A stretch of 64,000 nucleotides of DNA from Typha latifolia. Lineage: Eukaryota; Streptophyta; Magnoliopsida; Poales; Typhaceae. The notes beneath the pieces were generated by a model. The model saw nothing but the letters and a program-made list of their open reading frames with translations, was not told the origin of the DNA and made no database searches. Where the stretch lies: contig CM034111.1 of assembly GCA_019914945.1 (NCBI GenBank), positions 6,944,001 through 7,008,000 of the forward strand, in the 5' to 3' direction. Made by a program: the position numbers and the translations under genes. This document shows, one piece after another, positions 54,801 to 61,098 of the stretch (positions are counted from its first letter, which is position 1; each line of letters begins with the position of its first letter).

Positions 54801-56124
54801 CAGATCTTTGTCTTGAACCATATTTGGATCATCAATCTTATTGACAAGTGGACTAACATCTGAAGATAAAAACAAACTACGTAAATGAAAATATTAAATA
54901 AGAGACCGAAATTATTTTGTAGTAGTGAGATAGAAATTTCATTCAAGTGAAACTCACTGTCATGTCTTAATAATTCCAACTTGTGCCAAGAATTGGGAAT
55001 TATAAACATTTCACTTAGTTCCATGATTCTAACTTCTTAAACTAATCTTCCCAAACAAAATTTGAGTATTTGACAATGATGCGCAACTTATAACAAAGCT
55101 TCTTATGCTACTCCCTTACAGTTTCCAAATGTTCCTTCATGTTCTGTTTAGTATATTATTAATCATTTCTTAGAAAGTACAACTTACTACGGCAACAGGC
55201 ATGACACCACTCACTATAGTGTCATGAGCTCCAATAAGAGAACTTTTCCCTTCCCAGTGCCTGCTATAGCGAGAGCATTATGCTCTGGAAGCATTAACCA
55301 TTCAACCAAAAATATTGACAAAATTTGCACTCATAAGCAACCCATAAAATATTCTGCAAAAAGAATATTCAGACATTCACTTAATTTTATTTTAAAATGT
55401 TTTTGCAAAAGCCACAACTGTAAAGAGAATGCTCATACAACAGTGCTGGTTGACTTCTCAGCATCTTGCCTTCACTTAATGTGATATACTGAGATGAAGA
55501 TTGTTCTTCAAGTTAAGATGGCATTTCCAGGGCTTTCAAAGTTGTGATGCTCTATAGATTGATGGTCAAGACAGCAAATTCACACATGAGGCTCTGTTGT
55601 TTATATTGTTTAGTTATGAACGTAACCAAAACTAAGTTGTATATTATCACCATAAACTTGTTTTTAGATTATGTACTGCAGTATTGTTTAATACCCGATA
55701 TATGCTCATATCCACTTAATACAACAAGAATACTGATTCTAGAAGAGAATATGTTCGCCAAAATTTAACAAAGTGGGGCTTTAATATGTTGGAAATTATT
55801 CTTAGGAAGTGGAAATGAAGAAGAACAAAAACCTAGAAGCAAGCAATTAATCCCCCTCTATATAAATTGCTTACAATAGTAAGAACACAGTGGTATCTAA
55901 TTCATATCCCAATCTAATTTCACCCCAAAATGGTAATTGGTAATAAAAAGTTGTGTGAATTAGCGTAAGATTGCTGCCATGTGATCTATGCAGTCTAACG
56001 GATAGAAATCGAAAGAGGATAAATTTCGAGTTGTCTCACTAAATTAAAAACGAATTATTATCAAGAAGATGAAAGAAGAGAAATCTATACCTATTACGGG
56101 TATGGCCTTGAAGTCGGAACCCAT
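21314..56124 (-). CDS. 2-oxoglutarate/Fe(II)-dependent dioxygenase (At3g50210/DIN11-like), 12 exons across 34.8 kb
   Basis: Minus-strand exons, 5' to 3': 56124-56091, 54859-54744, 48137-48019, 47892-47829, 47725-47658, 32589-32531, 32441-32282, 32180-32161, 31458-31412, 21761-21681, 21605-21516, 21442-21314. They join without a frame break to 328 aa plus stop; every intron is GT-AG. The DIOX_N part starts [16 protein letters not shown] and contains [15 protein letters not shown]. The jelly-roll core has iron ligands His210 and Asp212 (HTD) and His268 (LHRVINNSP), and 2OG-binding Arg278-Val-Ser280. Family knowledge: soluble oxygenases coupling 2OG decarboxylation to substrate oxidation. From memory it is closest to Arabidopsis At3g50210/DIN11 (about 330 aa); the substrate is unknown. 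Introns 2, 5 and 9 (6606, 15068, 9650 bp) are filled with transposons. The reading frame and sites appear functional. Confidence 0.93.
22381..24222 (+). mobile_element. 5' LTR of gypsy element E (intron 9)
   Basis: Begins TGTGAGAACC and ends GGGTCATGACA. It aligns with the 3' LTR at 28975-31045 and the solo LTR at 24887-27149, sharing TCACTCACATATTTATTT, CTAGGTGACTCTAAC and GAGTGGATT...CACTGAGCTATA blocks. It lacks about 250 bp near its start and carries a local duplication of AAAATCAGCCGATCCC (once just outside at 22356, once inside at about 22447). At 1842 bp it is the shortest of the three. Confidence 0.85.
24226..24238 (+). other. Primer-binding site of element E
   Basis: TTAGTATTAGAGC lies shortly after the LTR end at 24222. 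It resembles the methionine-tRNA-type TGGTATTAGAGC site with base changes. Confidence 0.5.
24372..24886 (+). pseudogene. gag N-terminal part of element E, with proline-rich minisatellite
   Basis: The frame opens [20 protein letters not shown]. After a frameshift it encodes a run of TPTPTxTPTP repeats from a 12-18 bp minisatellite (ACTCCTACTCCTACC-like, about 24535-24660). It then encodes [30 protein letters not shown] and DCSEDQ, classic Tekay/Del gag. The frame is cut at 24886 by the solo LTR and resumes at 27150. Confidence 0.8.
24887..27149 (+). mobile_element. Solo LTR nested in element E, perfect 5-bp target-site duplication
   Basis: A 2263-bp LTR beginning TGTCAGAATC and ending GGGTCGTGACA, of the same family as the host element's LTRs. 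TCAAA stands directly before (24882-24886) and after (27150-27154), a perfect target-site duplication. The gag reading frame of the host element is interrupted exactly here. It includes a GGTGCATGTG/GCACGTGCAGCC inverted motif and long pyrimidine tracts. Confidence 0.92.
27150..27650 (+). pseudogene. gag middle part of element E
   Basis: Broken frames encode [14 protein letters not shown] residues, then [22 protein letters not shown], [27 protein letters not shown] and [16 protein letters not shown]. These are typical of Tekay/Del-type gag. The region ends near 27650 and is followed directly by integrase sequence, so protease, RT and RNase H are missing. Confidence 0.8.
27700..28499 (+). pseudogene. 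Integrase of element E, degenerate
   Basis: Starts inside the integrase zinc finger ([20 protein letters not shown]), continues with [17 protein letters not shown] and [13 protein letters not shown], shifts frame, then runs open from 28089: [39 protein letters not shown] and [11 protein letters not shown]. Catalytic Asp and Glu residues of the DDE triad are still visible. A frameshift near 28080 and a TGA at about 28498 break it. Confidence 0.88.
28500..28897 (+). pseudogene. Integrase linker and chromodomain of element E
   Basis: Encodes [20 protein letters not shown], then after a frameshift [20 protein letters not shown], a [16 protein letters not shown] block and the chromodomain-like [20 protein letters not shown]. 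Chromodomains guide chromoviruses to heterochromatin. The purine-rich TTTTGAGGACGAAATTTC at about 28940 is the polypurine tract before the 3' LTR. Confidence 0.85.
28975..31045 (+). mobile_element. 3' LTR of gypsy element E
   Basis: Begins TGTGAGAACT and ends GGGTCGTGACA; 2071 bp. The outer flanks (TAGAT before 22381, GATAT after 31045) do not form a clear target-site duplication, so one end may have been rearranged. It lies entirely in intron 9 of the dioxygenase gene, in opposite orientation to it. Confidence 0.85.
31412..32589 (-). CDS. Dioxygenase gene, exons 6-9, including a 20-nt catalytic microexon
   Basis: Exon 6 (32589-32531) encodes [19 protein letters not shown]. Exon 7 (32441-32282) encodes [20 protein letters not shown] through [10 protein letters not shown] to TDTG. 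Exon 8 (32180-32161) is only 20 nt and encodes the end of Cys207, GAHTDY and the first base of Gly214. Exon 9 (31458-31412) encodes [15 protein letters not shown]. The microexon is bounded by TGCAG and GTGAGT. Its His210 and Asp212 are iron ligands, so the enzyme needs it. Confidence 0.9.
31577..32090. mobile_element. MITE with TAA target-site duplication in dioxygenase intron 8
   Basis: The left end GGGACTTTTATAAATCACAC is matched by the reverse complement of the right end, GGATTTTTATAAATCACAGC. The similarity continues for roughly 70-100 bases. TAA flanks both ends (31574-31576 and 32091-32093), pointing to a PIF/Harbinger (Tourist)-like element. The interior has a GAAGAAGAAGAAGAGGAGG repeat at about 31796. 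The right end lies only 70 bp from the 20-nt microexon. Confidence 0.75.
33533..34160 (-). mobile_element. Possible LTR fragment with two tandem 129-bp units
   Basis: Two similar units, starting GATTCTAATA at 33775 and at 33904, follow head to tail. Each contains TTTCCTAATAGGA, TTACCTAAATTGAC and the facing AATTTAGGTAA, which form a small inverted repeat. Read on the minus strand the region starts TGATGTGGGCATCATC near 34160, an LTR-like start. No protein sequence supports the assignment. Confidence 0.4.
34783..35870 (+). mobile_element. hAT-related remnant in dioxygenase intron 5
   Basis: The start is rich in GTGCCGGTCGGCATGCC and GGCACGACAC words. The frame 35213-35413 encodes a Tyr/Pro/Ser-rich tail ending [10 protein letters not shown], comparable with the C-terminal tail of the hAT transposase at 46780-46992 and with the fragment at 18770-19480. 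A long AT-rich tail ends near a GTGGCATATAGGGG block. The transposase core is missing. Confidence 0.5.
36840..37788 (-). mobile_element. Leader/gag-region remnant of a minus-strand gypsy element, with primer-binding site
   Basis: GCTCTGACACCA at 37773-37784 is the complement of TGGTGTCAGAGC, a methionine-tRNA-type primer-binding site. It lies directly inside the LTR at 37789-40046, so the element reads leftwards. The sequence to its left contains short degenerate frames, one with a [19 protein letters not shown] block, but no confident protein domain. Confidence 0.5.
37789..40046 (-). mobile_element. Minus-strand gypsy LTR interrupted by a hAT MITE
   Basis: On the minus strand it starts TGATATGATCCAAG (40046) and ends GGGTCTCATCA (37789), next to the primer-binding site. 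The outer parts resemble the host LTR at 57480-59310, including CCTATTTATAG and GTACAAGAGGTAGAGATGG-type words. Without the 1236-bp MITE and one copy of its duplication it is about 1.0 kb, the usual size for this family. Confidence 0.7.
38519..39754. mobile_element. Non-autonomous hAT MITE inserted in a gypsy LTR
   Basis: Starts TAGGGATAGCAAA and ends TTGCCACCCCTA; the ends are inverted repeats of the TAGGGGTGGCAA type. It is flanked by TAGGAAAT (38511-38518) and TAAGAAAT (39755-39762), an 8-bp target-site duplication with one mismatch, as expected for hAT. The ends are filled with CGGGTC/GACCCG/GGGTTAGGCGGATCG motifs. The centre (38760-39330) is C-rich and has a frame of TCTCC/CGGCATC repeats that is not a recognisable protein. 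Confidence 0.82.
40391..40682. repeat. Exact tandem duplication of a 146-bp unit
   Basis: Bases 40391-40536 are repeated at 40537-40682 with no difference seen, including a run of A and the CACTATAAAAAAAAGTGTTA hairpin-like end. The first unit is preceded by AATAGGATTT. The unit contains no recognisable protein. Identity suggests a recent duplication or an assembly artefact. Confidence 0.9.
41680..43200 (+). pseudogene. Ty1-copia gag remnant in dioxygenase intron 5
   Basis: TGGTATTAAAGC at 41680-41691 is a decayed methionine-tRNA primer-binding site. It is followed by gag blocks [16 protein letters not shown], then [27 protein letters not shown], the CCHC zinc knuckle [14 protein letters not shown] (42769-42810) and an acidic DDFNEEES region. 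Stops and frameshifts are frequent, and no copia integrase or RT follows before the hAT element at 43525. The upstream 40700-41678 may be its LTR, but its start was not identified. Confidence 0.78.
41732..42144. repeat. Exact 186-bp duplication separated by a 16-bp inverted templated insert
   Basis: 41732-41917 and 41934-42119 are identical as read. The 16 bases between them (41918-41933, TAAAAGTTATGGTAAT) are the exact reverse complement of 42129-42144, just after the second copy. The unit covers the NWKPRMRAF part of copia gag. Confidence 0.9.
43525..47213 (+). mobile_element. 3.7-kb hAT transposon with perfect 8-bp target-site duplication
   Basis: The left end CATGGTTTCTAGTTTCGG pairs with the complement of the right end CAAGGTTCCTAGTATCGG (15 of 18 match). 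GTTAAAAG stands on both sides (43517-43524 and 47214-47221), a perfect 8-bp target-site duplication typical of hAT. Subterminal regions are crowded with GATCCCGA/CGGCCGAT motifs, likely transposase-binding sites. The interior holds a near-complete but broken BED-finger/hAT transposase gene. The element lies in intron 5 of the dioxygenase gene, on the opposite strand. Confidence 0.92.
44093..46992 (+). pseudogene. hAT transposase (BED zinc finger, DUF659-like core, C-terminal dimerisation domain)
   Basis: Begins [20 protein letters not shown]. The BED-type finger is [20 protein letters not shown] with a following histidine. The core (44772-45302) contains [26 protein letters not shown] and [13 protein letters not shown]. 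The C-terminal dimerisation part (46150-46330) contains [15 protein letters not shown] and [20 protein letters not shown]. Two introns with GT-AG ends fit the frame: 45726-45823 and 45955-46050. Breaks are a frameshift near 44460, stops near 44536, 44622, 45301, 46468 and 46765, and a frameshift near 45660. At least three of the stops could come from CAG, CAA or TGG codons by C-to-T or G-to-A change. Non-functional, but once an autonomous transposase. Confidence 0.9.
47658..48137 (-). CDS. Dioxygenase gene, exons 3-5
   Basis: Exon 3 (48137-48019) encodes [20 protein letters not shown] to ESGY. Exon 4 (47892-47829) encodes [22 protein letters not shown]. Exon 5 (47725-47658) encodes [22 protein letters not shown]. 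Introns 3 and 4 are normal short introns of 126 and 103 bp. All joins keep frame, including the split Arg90 and Trp134 codons. Confidence 0.9.
48461..49026. mobile_element. 566-bp hAT-type MITE in dioxygenase intron 2
   Basis: Starts TAGGGGTGAAAACGG and ends CCGTTTTCACCCCTA, perfect 15-bp inverted repeats. Flanks TGTAGAAG (48453-48460) and TGTAGGAG (49027-49034) form an 8-bp target-site duplication with one mismatch. Both arms are full of GGATACGGATCGGAT/ATCCGTATCCGAA repeats; the AT-rich centre has a TAA/ATT microsatellite (about 48784-48811). No coding capacity. Confidence 0.9.
49035..49745. other. Intron 2 sequence without recognised element
   Basis: Ordinary AT-rich sequence with no frame resembling a known protein and no clear terminal repeats. 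It may contain decayed repeat DNA that is beyond recognition by eye. Confidence 0.3.
49746..50285 (+). mobile_element. LTR copy of the element A family in intron 2
   Basis: Starts TGATGCAAACTAAG, matching the solo LTR start TGATGCGAACC at 57980. It continues with AAGTCATGTAAGCCCTTAAGGC subrepeats, TTTATATAAGAGGAGTTGG and CACCATCACCACCGC tracts, as in 7775-8313. The usual GATCCGTAACA end is missing, so the 3' end is truncated near 50285. Confidence 0.65.
50286..50524 (-). pseudogene. Downstream half of a gypsy RNase H, split by a solo LTR
   Basis: Read on the minus strand it encodes [30 protein letters not shown], a stop, [10 protein letters not shown] and [17 protein letters not shown], the second half of gypsy RNase H. 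The first half lies at 53576-53900 on the same strand. The 3.0-kb LTR between them explains the break. Confidence 0.8.
50525..53559 (-). mobile_element. About 3-kb gypsy solo LTR inserted in an RNase H sequence
   Basis: On the minus strand it starts about TGTGTTATGGGCACGACG (53559) and ends CGGGCAGGGGCGTTATA (50525). That end is typical of large Tekay/Del LTRs. It contains an ACTGAGTTATTTGCTCATGA block like other LTRs here. Flanks are GCCTT and GTTTT, a decayed target-site duplication at best. The insertion is certain because the two RNase H halves rejoin across it. 52960-53480 is a GA-rich low-complexity tract on the + strand. Confidence 0.75.
53576..53900 (-). pseudogene. RT connection/RNase H first half of a gypsy element
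   Basis: Minus-strand frames encode [30 protein letters not shown], then [20 protein letters not shown] and [12 protein letters not shown], the start of gypsy RNase H. Frameshifts are present. It joins functionally to 50286-50524 across the solo LTR. The RT core and the rest of the element were not recognised. Confidence 0.8.
53901..54743. other. Intron 2 proximal part with a GGATA-rich repeat stretch
   Basis: About 53930-54200 contains repeated GGATACGATT/GGATATGGCTCGGATATG words resembling subterminal regions of hAT MITEs, but no matched ends were found. The remainder up to exon 2 is ordinary intron sequence. Confidence 0.35.
54744..56124 (-). CDS. Dioxygenase gene, exons 1-2
   Basis: Exon 1 (56124-56091, 34 nt) encodes [11 protein letters not shown] plus one base. 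Exon 2 (54859-54744, 116 nt) completes Asp12 and runs to GFFYV (residue 50). The donors are ATAG/GTATAG and TATGTG/GTATGG; the exon 2 acceptor is ATCTTCAG. The start was chosen because it gives the usual short N-terminus before the conserved IPVIDxS motif. The 1231-bp intron between them shows no transposon that I recognise. Confidence 0.88.
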
Positions 56125-56580
56125 TGTCGCCGGTCAGTAACACTTCGGAGAACAGCCGTGCGATCGAGGAGGAGACAACTGATGACCGACGCATACGACT
56201 TGGAGGCTTTTAGTGAGTCGTTTACGTATACAATAAGGATTAAGGAGCGCTAAAAGACACAGCACCGAGCACTCCGTAAGCCGTAATGACTAACGAGGCA
56301 TTTAGTAGGACCTGAGACGTGCACGTGACCTGAACGTGGTGGAGAGATGTGATGCCTACTCGATCTGCAGGGCGGTCGTAGAAATCCGGAAGTGACACGA
56401 AGTCTTAGCGAAAATGAACCGGACGGTGACAACCATTTCCGAGTCTTTCTTTTTTCCGGGATAAATGTGATTGTTCTCTTACTAGCCTTAGGGCTATACA
56501 CAACAATATACCTTAGGAAAGTGAGTTCCTATGATGTGATTCAAGTAGACCACCTTGTGGATATTAGGGTCATGGAATGA
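56125..56580 (-). promoter_or_regulatory. Presumed promoter region of the dioxygenase gene
   Basis: Sequence immediately upstream of the minus-strand start codon. It is GC-richer than its surroundings, and no clear TATA box was identified at the expected distance. A G-box-like palindrome context (GTGCACGTGACC) at about 56317-56328 contains CACGTG and could bind bZIP/bHLH factors. This is inference from position. Confidence 0.4.
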
Positions 56581-57479
56581 AATATCACCCCCATGTGCCC
56601 ACATGGAGTATGCTATAGGATAGATAGGCAGGGCCCGTCACGCGGACATACACTTATGCGTATATAATCCATCTTAAAATAAATTATGTTATCATCCAAA
56701 TAAACATGTTAATATATCAATATTTAAATCCATAAAAATCGTTCAAAACTACTACGTAATCTGACAATCCATATAGACCACATCAAACTATCAAGATACA
56801 ACAGATATAAATTATACCATACTGTCCAACCTGTACAATATTTCTTATTATATAAAATATACATTGGTACATCTCAATTTTTAAATAAGCTAACTTCTAT
56901 ACTATCTTACATCTAGCCACATCATCTTTGCTTTAAAGATGTCTCTTCATGATATCAAATCGTATCATATATGAGGGGAGGGAGTTAAAAAAGAAAAAAA
57001 AAATAGTTATGAGCTAAAGGCTCATTGAATAGACCTTACTTTGAATTAGTGATGTTAAATAGAGAATAAATTATGTATTAGACAATATGAATTAGAAAGG
57101 AGTATTATGTCATAGATGAGTATAAACATGTATCTTATATAAATGTATGGTACATATCATGTCATAACTGATCAATTATATAATTCTTGATAATATATAA
57201 ATAAATATTCAATCATACCATCATACCATCATCATAACTCTCTCAAATATAACACATATAATGTATGTCAATGGACCGTGATTATATTATGATATCAAAT
57301 GCAACTATATATGATGCATGATGACTACTCAATAATTAGTTAAATCAGATAATAATGGAATCATATGCATTTCTCAATATCTCAGTCATCAATATTAACT
57401 CCAAATAACATAATTATCATACTAGACTATTGTGCACAATCAACATTCGATACCTAATCTCAAATTCAGCTCGAATGGT
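56581..57479 (-). mobile_element. Truncated gypsy LTR copy related to 50525-53559
   Basis: CATGTGCCCACA...GCAGGGCCCGTCACGC, the AACATGTTAATAT block, ATATGAGGGGAGGGAGTTA, GAGCTAAAGGCTCATTGAATAGACCTTACTTTG and TGATATCAAATGCAAC follow in the same order as in 50560-51450. The rest is missing, so it is a truncated copy beginning about 460 bp upstream of the dioxygenase start codon. Confidence 0.65.
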
Positions 57480-59310
57480 TAGAGCATACCTATTACAAAC
57501 CAGCTTAATTCGATTCATAGCGGTTGAGATTCAGGTCTACACGGGATTCAGGATCTATGGGTTGAAGCATAGATTCCTAGGTATAGGATGGAGGTGATGA
57601 TGGATTGGAGGCCGATAATTAATGGAGGTAGCTCGACAATAGATGATGGGGGTGGTGGCTTGTAGATGCGGATGCGATAGATGGTTAAAGGCTATGATTG
57701 GCCTACAACTATGGTAGCGGTAAAGATGAAAACCCGTACAGGTAGAGATGACTAAGATAGAGAGATGAAAGGGAAGAAGTAAGCCTACCATAAAGGACTA
57801 GAGGGATCGGCAGAAGAAGGAGATTAGAAGCTAAATGAGATTGTGCCAATGAAAGAGGTGGCACTAGTTGGTAAAGGAAGAGGAGGGAGATGTAGAGGCT
57901 GATGGCCTAGTTGAGAGAAATGTCAAGGCAAAAGCTAATTAATCTTTCATTCCAAGCATATCTAAAATACAAGCCATAATGATGCGAACCGGGTCAGATC
58001 AGATCACATCAAGAGGAGATTGGGCTTAATGGATTAAGTCTAGTTATCTTATCTGCTTATTTGCTTTAATTAGAGTCTTATTATATTAGAATTTATTAGT
58101 TAACTAATTCAACTATATGCAGTTTTGGGAAAATATTCAAAGGATATTCCACAGACAACCAAATATTACGAAACTACTTGAAGAAGATCGAAGACATCCT
58201 GATCTACAACTTTTATTTACAAGGTTTCTCCAAATTCAGACTCTATCTATGACAGAATGAATAATCAATCCGAGAAGGATAAGGAAGTCTGATTTAGCTA
58301 AGTCTAATTAAGTTATGTAAGCCACTAAAGCAAGTTAAGTCATGTAAGACACTAAGGCAAATTCAATTAAGTCATGTGAGCCTCTAAGGCAAGTCCTAGT
58401 TCAAATCGTATAAGCATTTAGGGTTAGTCTAAGGCAAGTCATAGTTCGAGTCATATAAGCCTTTAAGGCTAGTCTGAGTAGGACTCATTATACTCGACCT
58501 CTATATATAAAGGGGTTGGGCTTCTTTGTTTAGGCATGGAATTGAATGGAAGGAATATTCAGTTTAAATTAAGTTATTTTATTTATCTTGGCATTACTTA
58601 TCATCCTTATCTTTTATTGTAGCCGTTAGATCGTCGTTATCTTTATAAGAGTAGATTTAAGTTAAAAACTATAATTCTACCTCCAACCCATAGTCACAAT
58701 CACCTCTAAAAACCATCCTATCTTAGGACTGTCCACCACCACCCTTGGCTGTCCGCCACCCTCCGACGACCGCCACAACGTCGGATATTTACTATTCTGA
58801 CCTTGCTCCACTATTTTAATTATATATTTCTATGATATTCGATTAACATGAAACCAAAGCTATTATAACCCTATCTCGTGAGGCTATTACCACCTAAATT
58901 TTCATAATACAGACGGATCGTTCCAGATATGATCTGCAACACATAAGGCCCTATTTATAGAGATTAAATCAAAAAGTCTAAAACAAATTTAACTAAACTA
59001 GTCTTCCTTATCTTCTCAGATTAAACCTTCGTTTTTCTATAGATAGATTCCGAATTTAGAGAAATCATGAATACCAAAGTTGTAGATCTAAATATTCACA
59101 ATCGTATCCAATTTGTTTGATATTATTCGGATATCCGTAGAGTATTTTGTGAATATTTTTTCAAAATTACGCAGAGTTGAATTTAGCTAATTAAATAAAA
59201 TCCTAACCTACTAAGGCTTTAACTAAACCAAATAATCAAATAAGATAATTAGACTAAATACATTAAGCTAATATCTTTTGAGGTGATCCGATCTAGTCCG
59301 AATCGCATTA
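57480..59310 (-). mobile_element. Minus-strand gypsy LTR interrupted by a plus-strand solo LTR
   Basis: Two outer parts (about 57480-57979 and 58947-59310) join into one LTR resembling that at 37789-40046. On the minus strand it starts TAATGCGATTCGGAC at 59310, after the polypurine tract TTGAGGACAAGGTG at about 59327-59340, and includes a TATAAATAG box. It continues with GTACGGGTTTTCATC-type words. The interruption is the solo LTR at 57980-58941. Confidence 0.7.
57980..58941 (+). mobile_element. Solo LTR of the element A family with perfect target-site duplication
   Basis: 962 bp, starting TGATGCGAACC and ending GATCTGCAACA. CATAA stands on both sides (57975-57979 and 58942-58946), a perfect 5-bp target-site duplication. 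The interior holds the AAGTCATGTAAGCC/AAGGCAAGTCC subrepeats (about 58300-58480) and a TATATATAAAGGGG box at about 58502. It shares its organisation with 7775-8313 and 49746-50285. Confidence 0.9.
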
Positions 59311-59750
59311 TTCCACCACGCTTCCATTCACCTTGTCCTCAAGGTGTCCATGGTGGTTTCCAAACCTTCCGTATTTGCCAAATCATTCCCACCAACATTC
59401 GAGCTGAGTCCAAGAGCGCAAAACTTGTGGAGGAGGCCATGGCTCAGCCAAGTGTAACATAATGTAGCCTGCTGATTAGTGCTTGACCAATTAGTCCAAG
59501 GCTAAGATTTATGTTACAAACTAGACTGATGAGGGATAGGCTTGATATTTGGGTTGAAGGGAGTTCTTGATGGTGATGGAAAGGGGTGGAAGGAGATGAT
59601 ATGTGGATAGGGATATTTGTGATTAGAGAAGGAAATAGGACGAAGGGAAAAAAGAGCTCGCTCCTAGAAGTAGGGCTGTGACAGATAGAGGAGAAGGATC
59701 TAACCAATGTAGGCTAGGGGACGATAAGAAGTTAGGGCAAGAATAAAAGA

Positions 59751-59781
<31 letters not shown>

Positions 59782-60157
59782 GGAGAAGAAGATAAATTTC
59801 ATAATATAACCCAACTAGGGTGCACTCCACAATACTTAGAGGCTACCCCTTGGACTCAAATAAGAGAAATAAAGCCCTAAAAACAAAGTGTTCTCGCCAC
59901 GGCATATTCGAACGCGAAATTTTCATTCTCTGTCTTTGCAAACGCGTGTAGGCATTCGAACCGGTGCGTTCGAATGGGCTCGAGGCCGTTCAAACGCACA
60001 AATCTTGTTATCTATTTTTGTGAATGCGTGTGGGCGTTCGCATAATGCATTCGAACGTGGTCCTAGGCGTTCAAACGCCCCCCAACAAAATGCCTTATTT
60101 TCTTTCAAAACAAATTTATTTTTTCCGATACAACTTGATCATGCTCTAGTTGTATCA
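59311..60157 (-). mobile_element. Gypsy 3'-end and LTR rich in TTCGAA motifs (LTR F)
   Basis: On the minus strand the LTR starts TGATACAACTAGAGC at 60157, after a GAGGTCAAGGTGACGG polypurine tract. Within 59905-60080 there are several GCATTCGAACG/GCGTTCGAATG/GCGTTCAAACG motifs. The left boundary lies between about 59420 and 59830; 59311-59420 resembles another element's 3' untranslated end. An (AG)n tract is at about 59750-59770. Confidence 0.55.
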
Positions 60158-60189
60158 ATCTACCACGCTTCCGTCACCTTGACCTCAAG

Positions 60190-60365
60190 GTGAGAAGTTT
60201 GAAAAGTGTTCCACGATGTCCTCAAACTCCCATGTCGCCTCATCGGAATGCCGTTCGAGCCACTCCACCAAGATCTCAGTCTCTAGTCGACCTTCTTGAT
60301 GACGCCTTTGTCTCACCAACACACGCACCAACTCGTATGCCTGTATCTCCTCCACTTGATCATAG
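60190..60365 (-). pseudogene. Chromodomain fragment of a gypsy element
   Basis: The minus strand encodes YELVRVLVRQRRHQEGRLET, then EILVEWLERHSDEATWEFED and IVEHFSNFSP with a TGA stop. This is the chromodomain end homologous to LIEWLGKSTDESTWELESD of the element C polyprotein. Everything upstream in this element is deleted, up to the primer-binding site at 60461. Confidence 0.85.
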
Positions 60366-60440
60366 GGGTGGCAAAATTTGACCTGACCCGATAACCTAAC
60401 ACGATAACCCGACTGTTAATTGGGTTTGGGTTTATGATAC
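60361..60440. mobile_element. Truncated hAT MITE end
   Basis: TAGGGGTGGCAAAATTTGAC, then ACCCGATAACC and GGGTTTGGGTTTATGA, is the terminal sequence type of the MITE at 38519-39754. The second end is absent. It sits at the deletion junction between the chromodomain fragment and the primer-binding site. Confidence 0.55.
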
Positions 60441-60460
60441 GATCACACCTCTGGGGCTAA

Positions 60461-60473
60461 GGCTCTGATACCA
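60461..60473 (-). other. Primer-binding site of a minus-strand gypsy element
   Basis: The complement reads TGGTATCAGAGCC, a perfect methionine-tRNA-type site, three bases after the end of the LTR at 60477-61071. The LTR to its right therefore also serves as 5' LTR for the truncated element to its left. Confidence 0.8.
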
Positions 60474-60476
60474 GCT

Positions 60477-61071
60477 TGTTACGATCAGGCACGGAACTTT
60501 GAAATTAGATCCTGAAATATGCTGTCGTCGGATATTCGATATGTTGTAGCCTCGTAAAAGAGCTTTCCAACAAATCTAGTTACAGGCGAATCGGAGTTGG
60601 GGATCTCGAGATATCGTTCGTTTAGTGGACGAACGTCAGGATGCTCTATTTTGGATTCGTGGATGGAGGCACGAGATCCTAGGTAATGGTGGATGGTGGT
60701 GGACCGGCGTTAATGTGGTGGCACCGGTGAAAAGTGATGGTGGAACGGTTGTGGTTGATGGAAGGATTAGGGCAAGTGTTGGATAGATTGGACGAAGGGG
60801 GAGAAGAGGGCATCGCGCCTGTCGGTATTTGCGAACGCGATGCAGGCGTTCACAGTGCGTTCGAACGCACCGCGTTCGAACGCACAGTACATTCTCTTCT
60901 CCACGTTCACAACCCCGTTCACAAACCGCGTTCGAACTCACTCCACCCGCGTTCGAACGCGACTTACAGAAAACTTATTTTAATGGAAATTAAACACTAA
61001 AACATGAAATAAAAACACTCCTAAAGTGAATCCATGCTCGAGACGACGTCGGTGAAGTCCGAATCGTATCA
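60477..61071 (-). mobile_element. Shared LTR between a truncated gypsy element and element C
   Basis: Minus strand: starts TGATACGATTCGGAC (61071), ends CCTGATCGTAACA (60477); 595 bp. It is preceded by the polypurine tract of element C and followed by a primer-binding site. It carries four TTCGAA sites in about 110 bp (60858-60960), three of them in GCGTTCGAACGC palindromes or near copies. It is flanked by coding remains on both sides, an LTR-internal-LTR-internal arrangement typical of recombination between tandem elements. Confidence 0.8.
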
Positions 61072-61098
61072 ATCCACCACGCTTCCGCAACCTTGTCC

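Noticed and set aside
57980..59310. Apparent inverted pair of LTRs facing each other
   Set aside because: The perfect CATAA duplication and the continuity of the outer sequence show a solo LTR inserted into another LTR instead.
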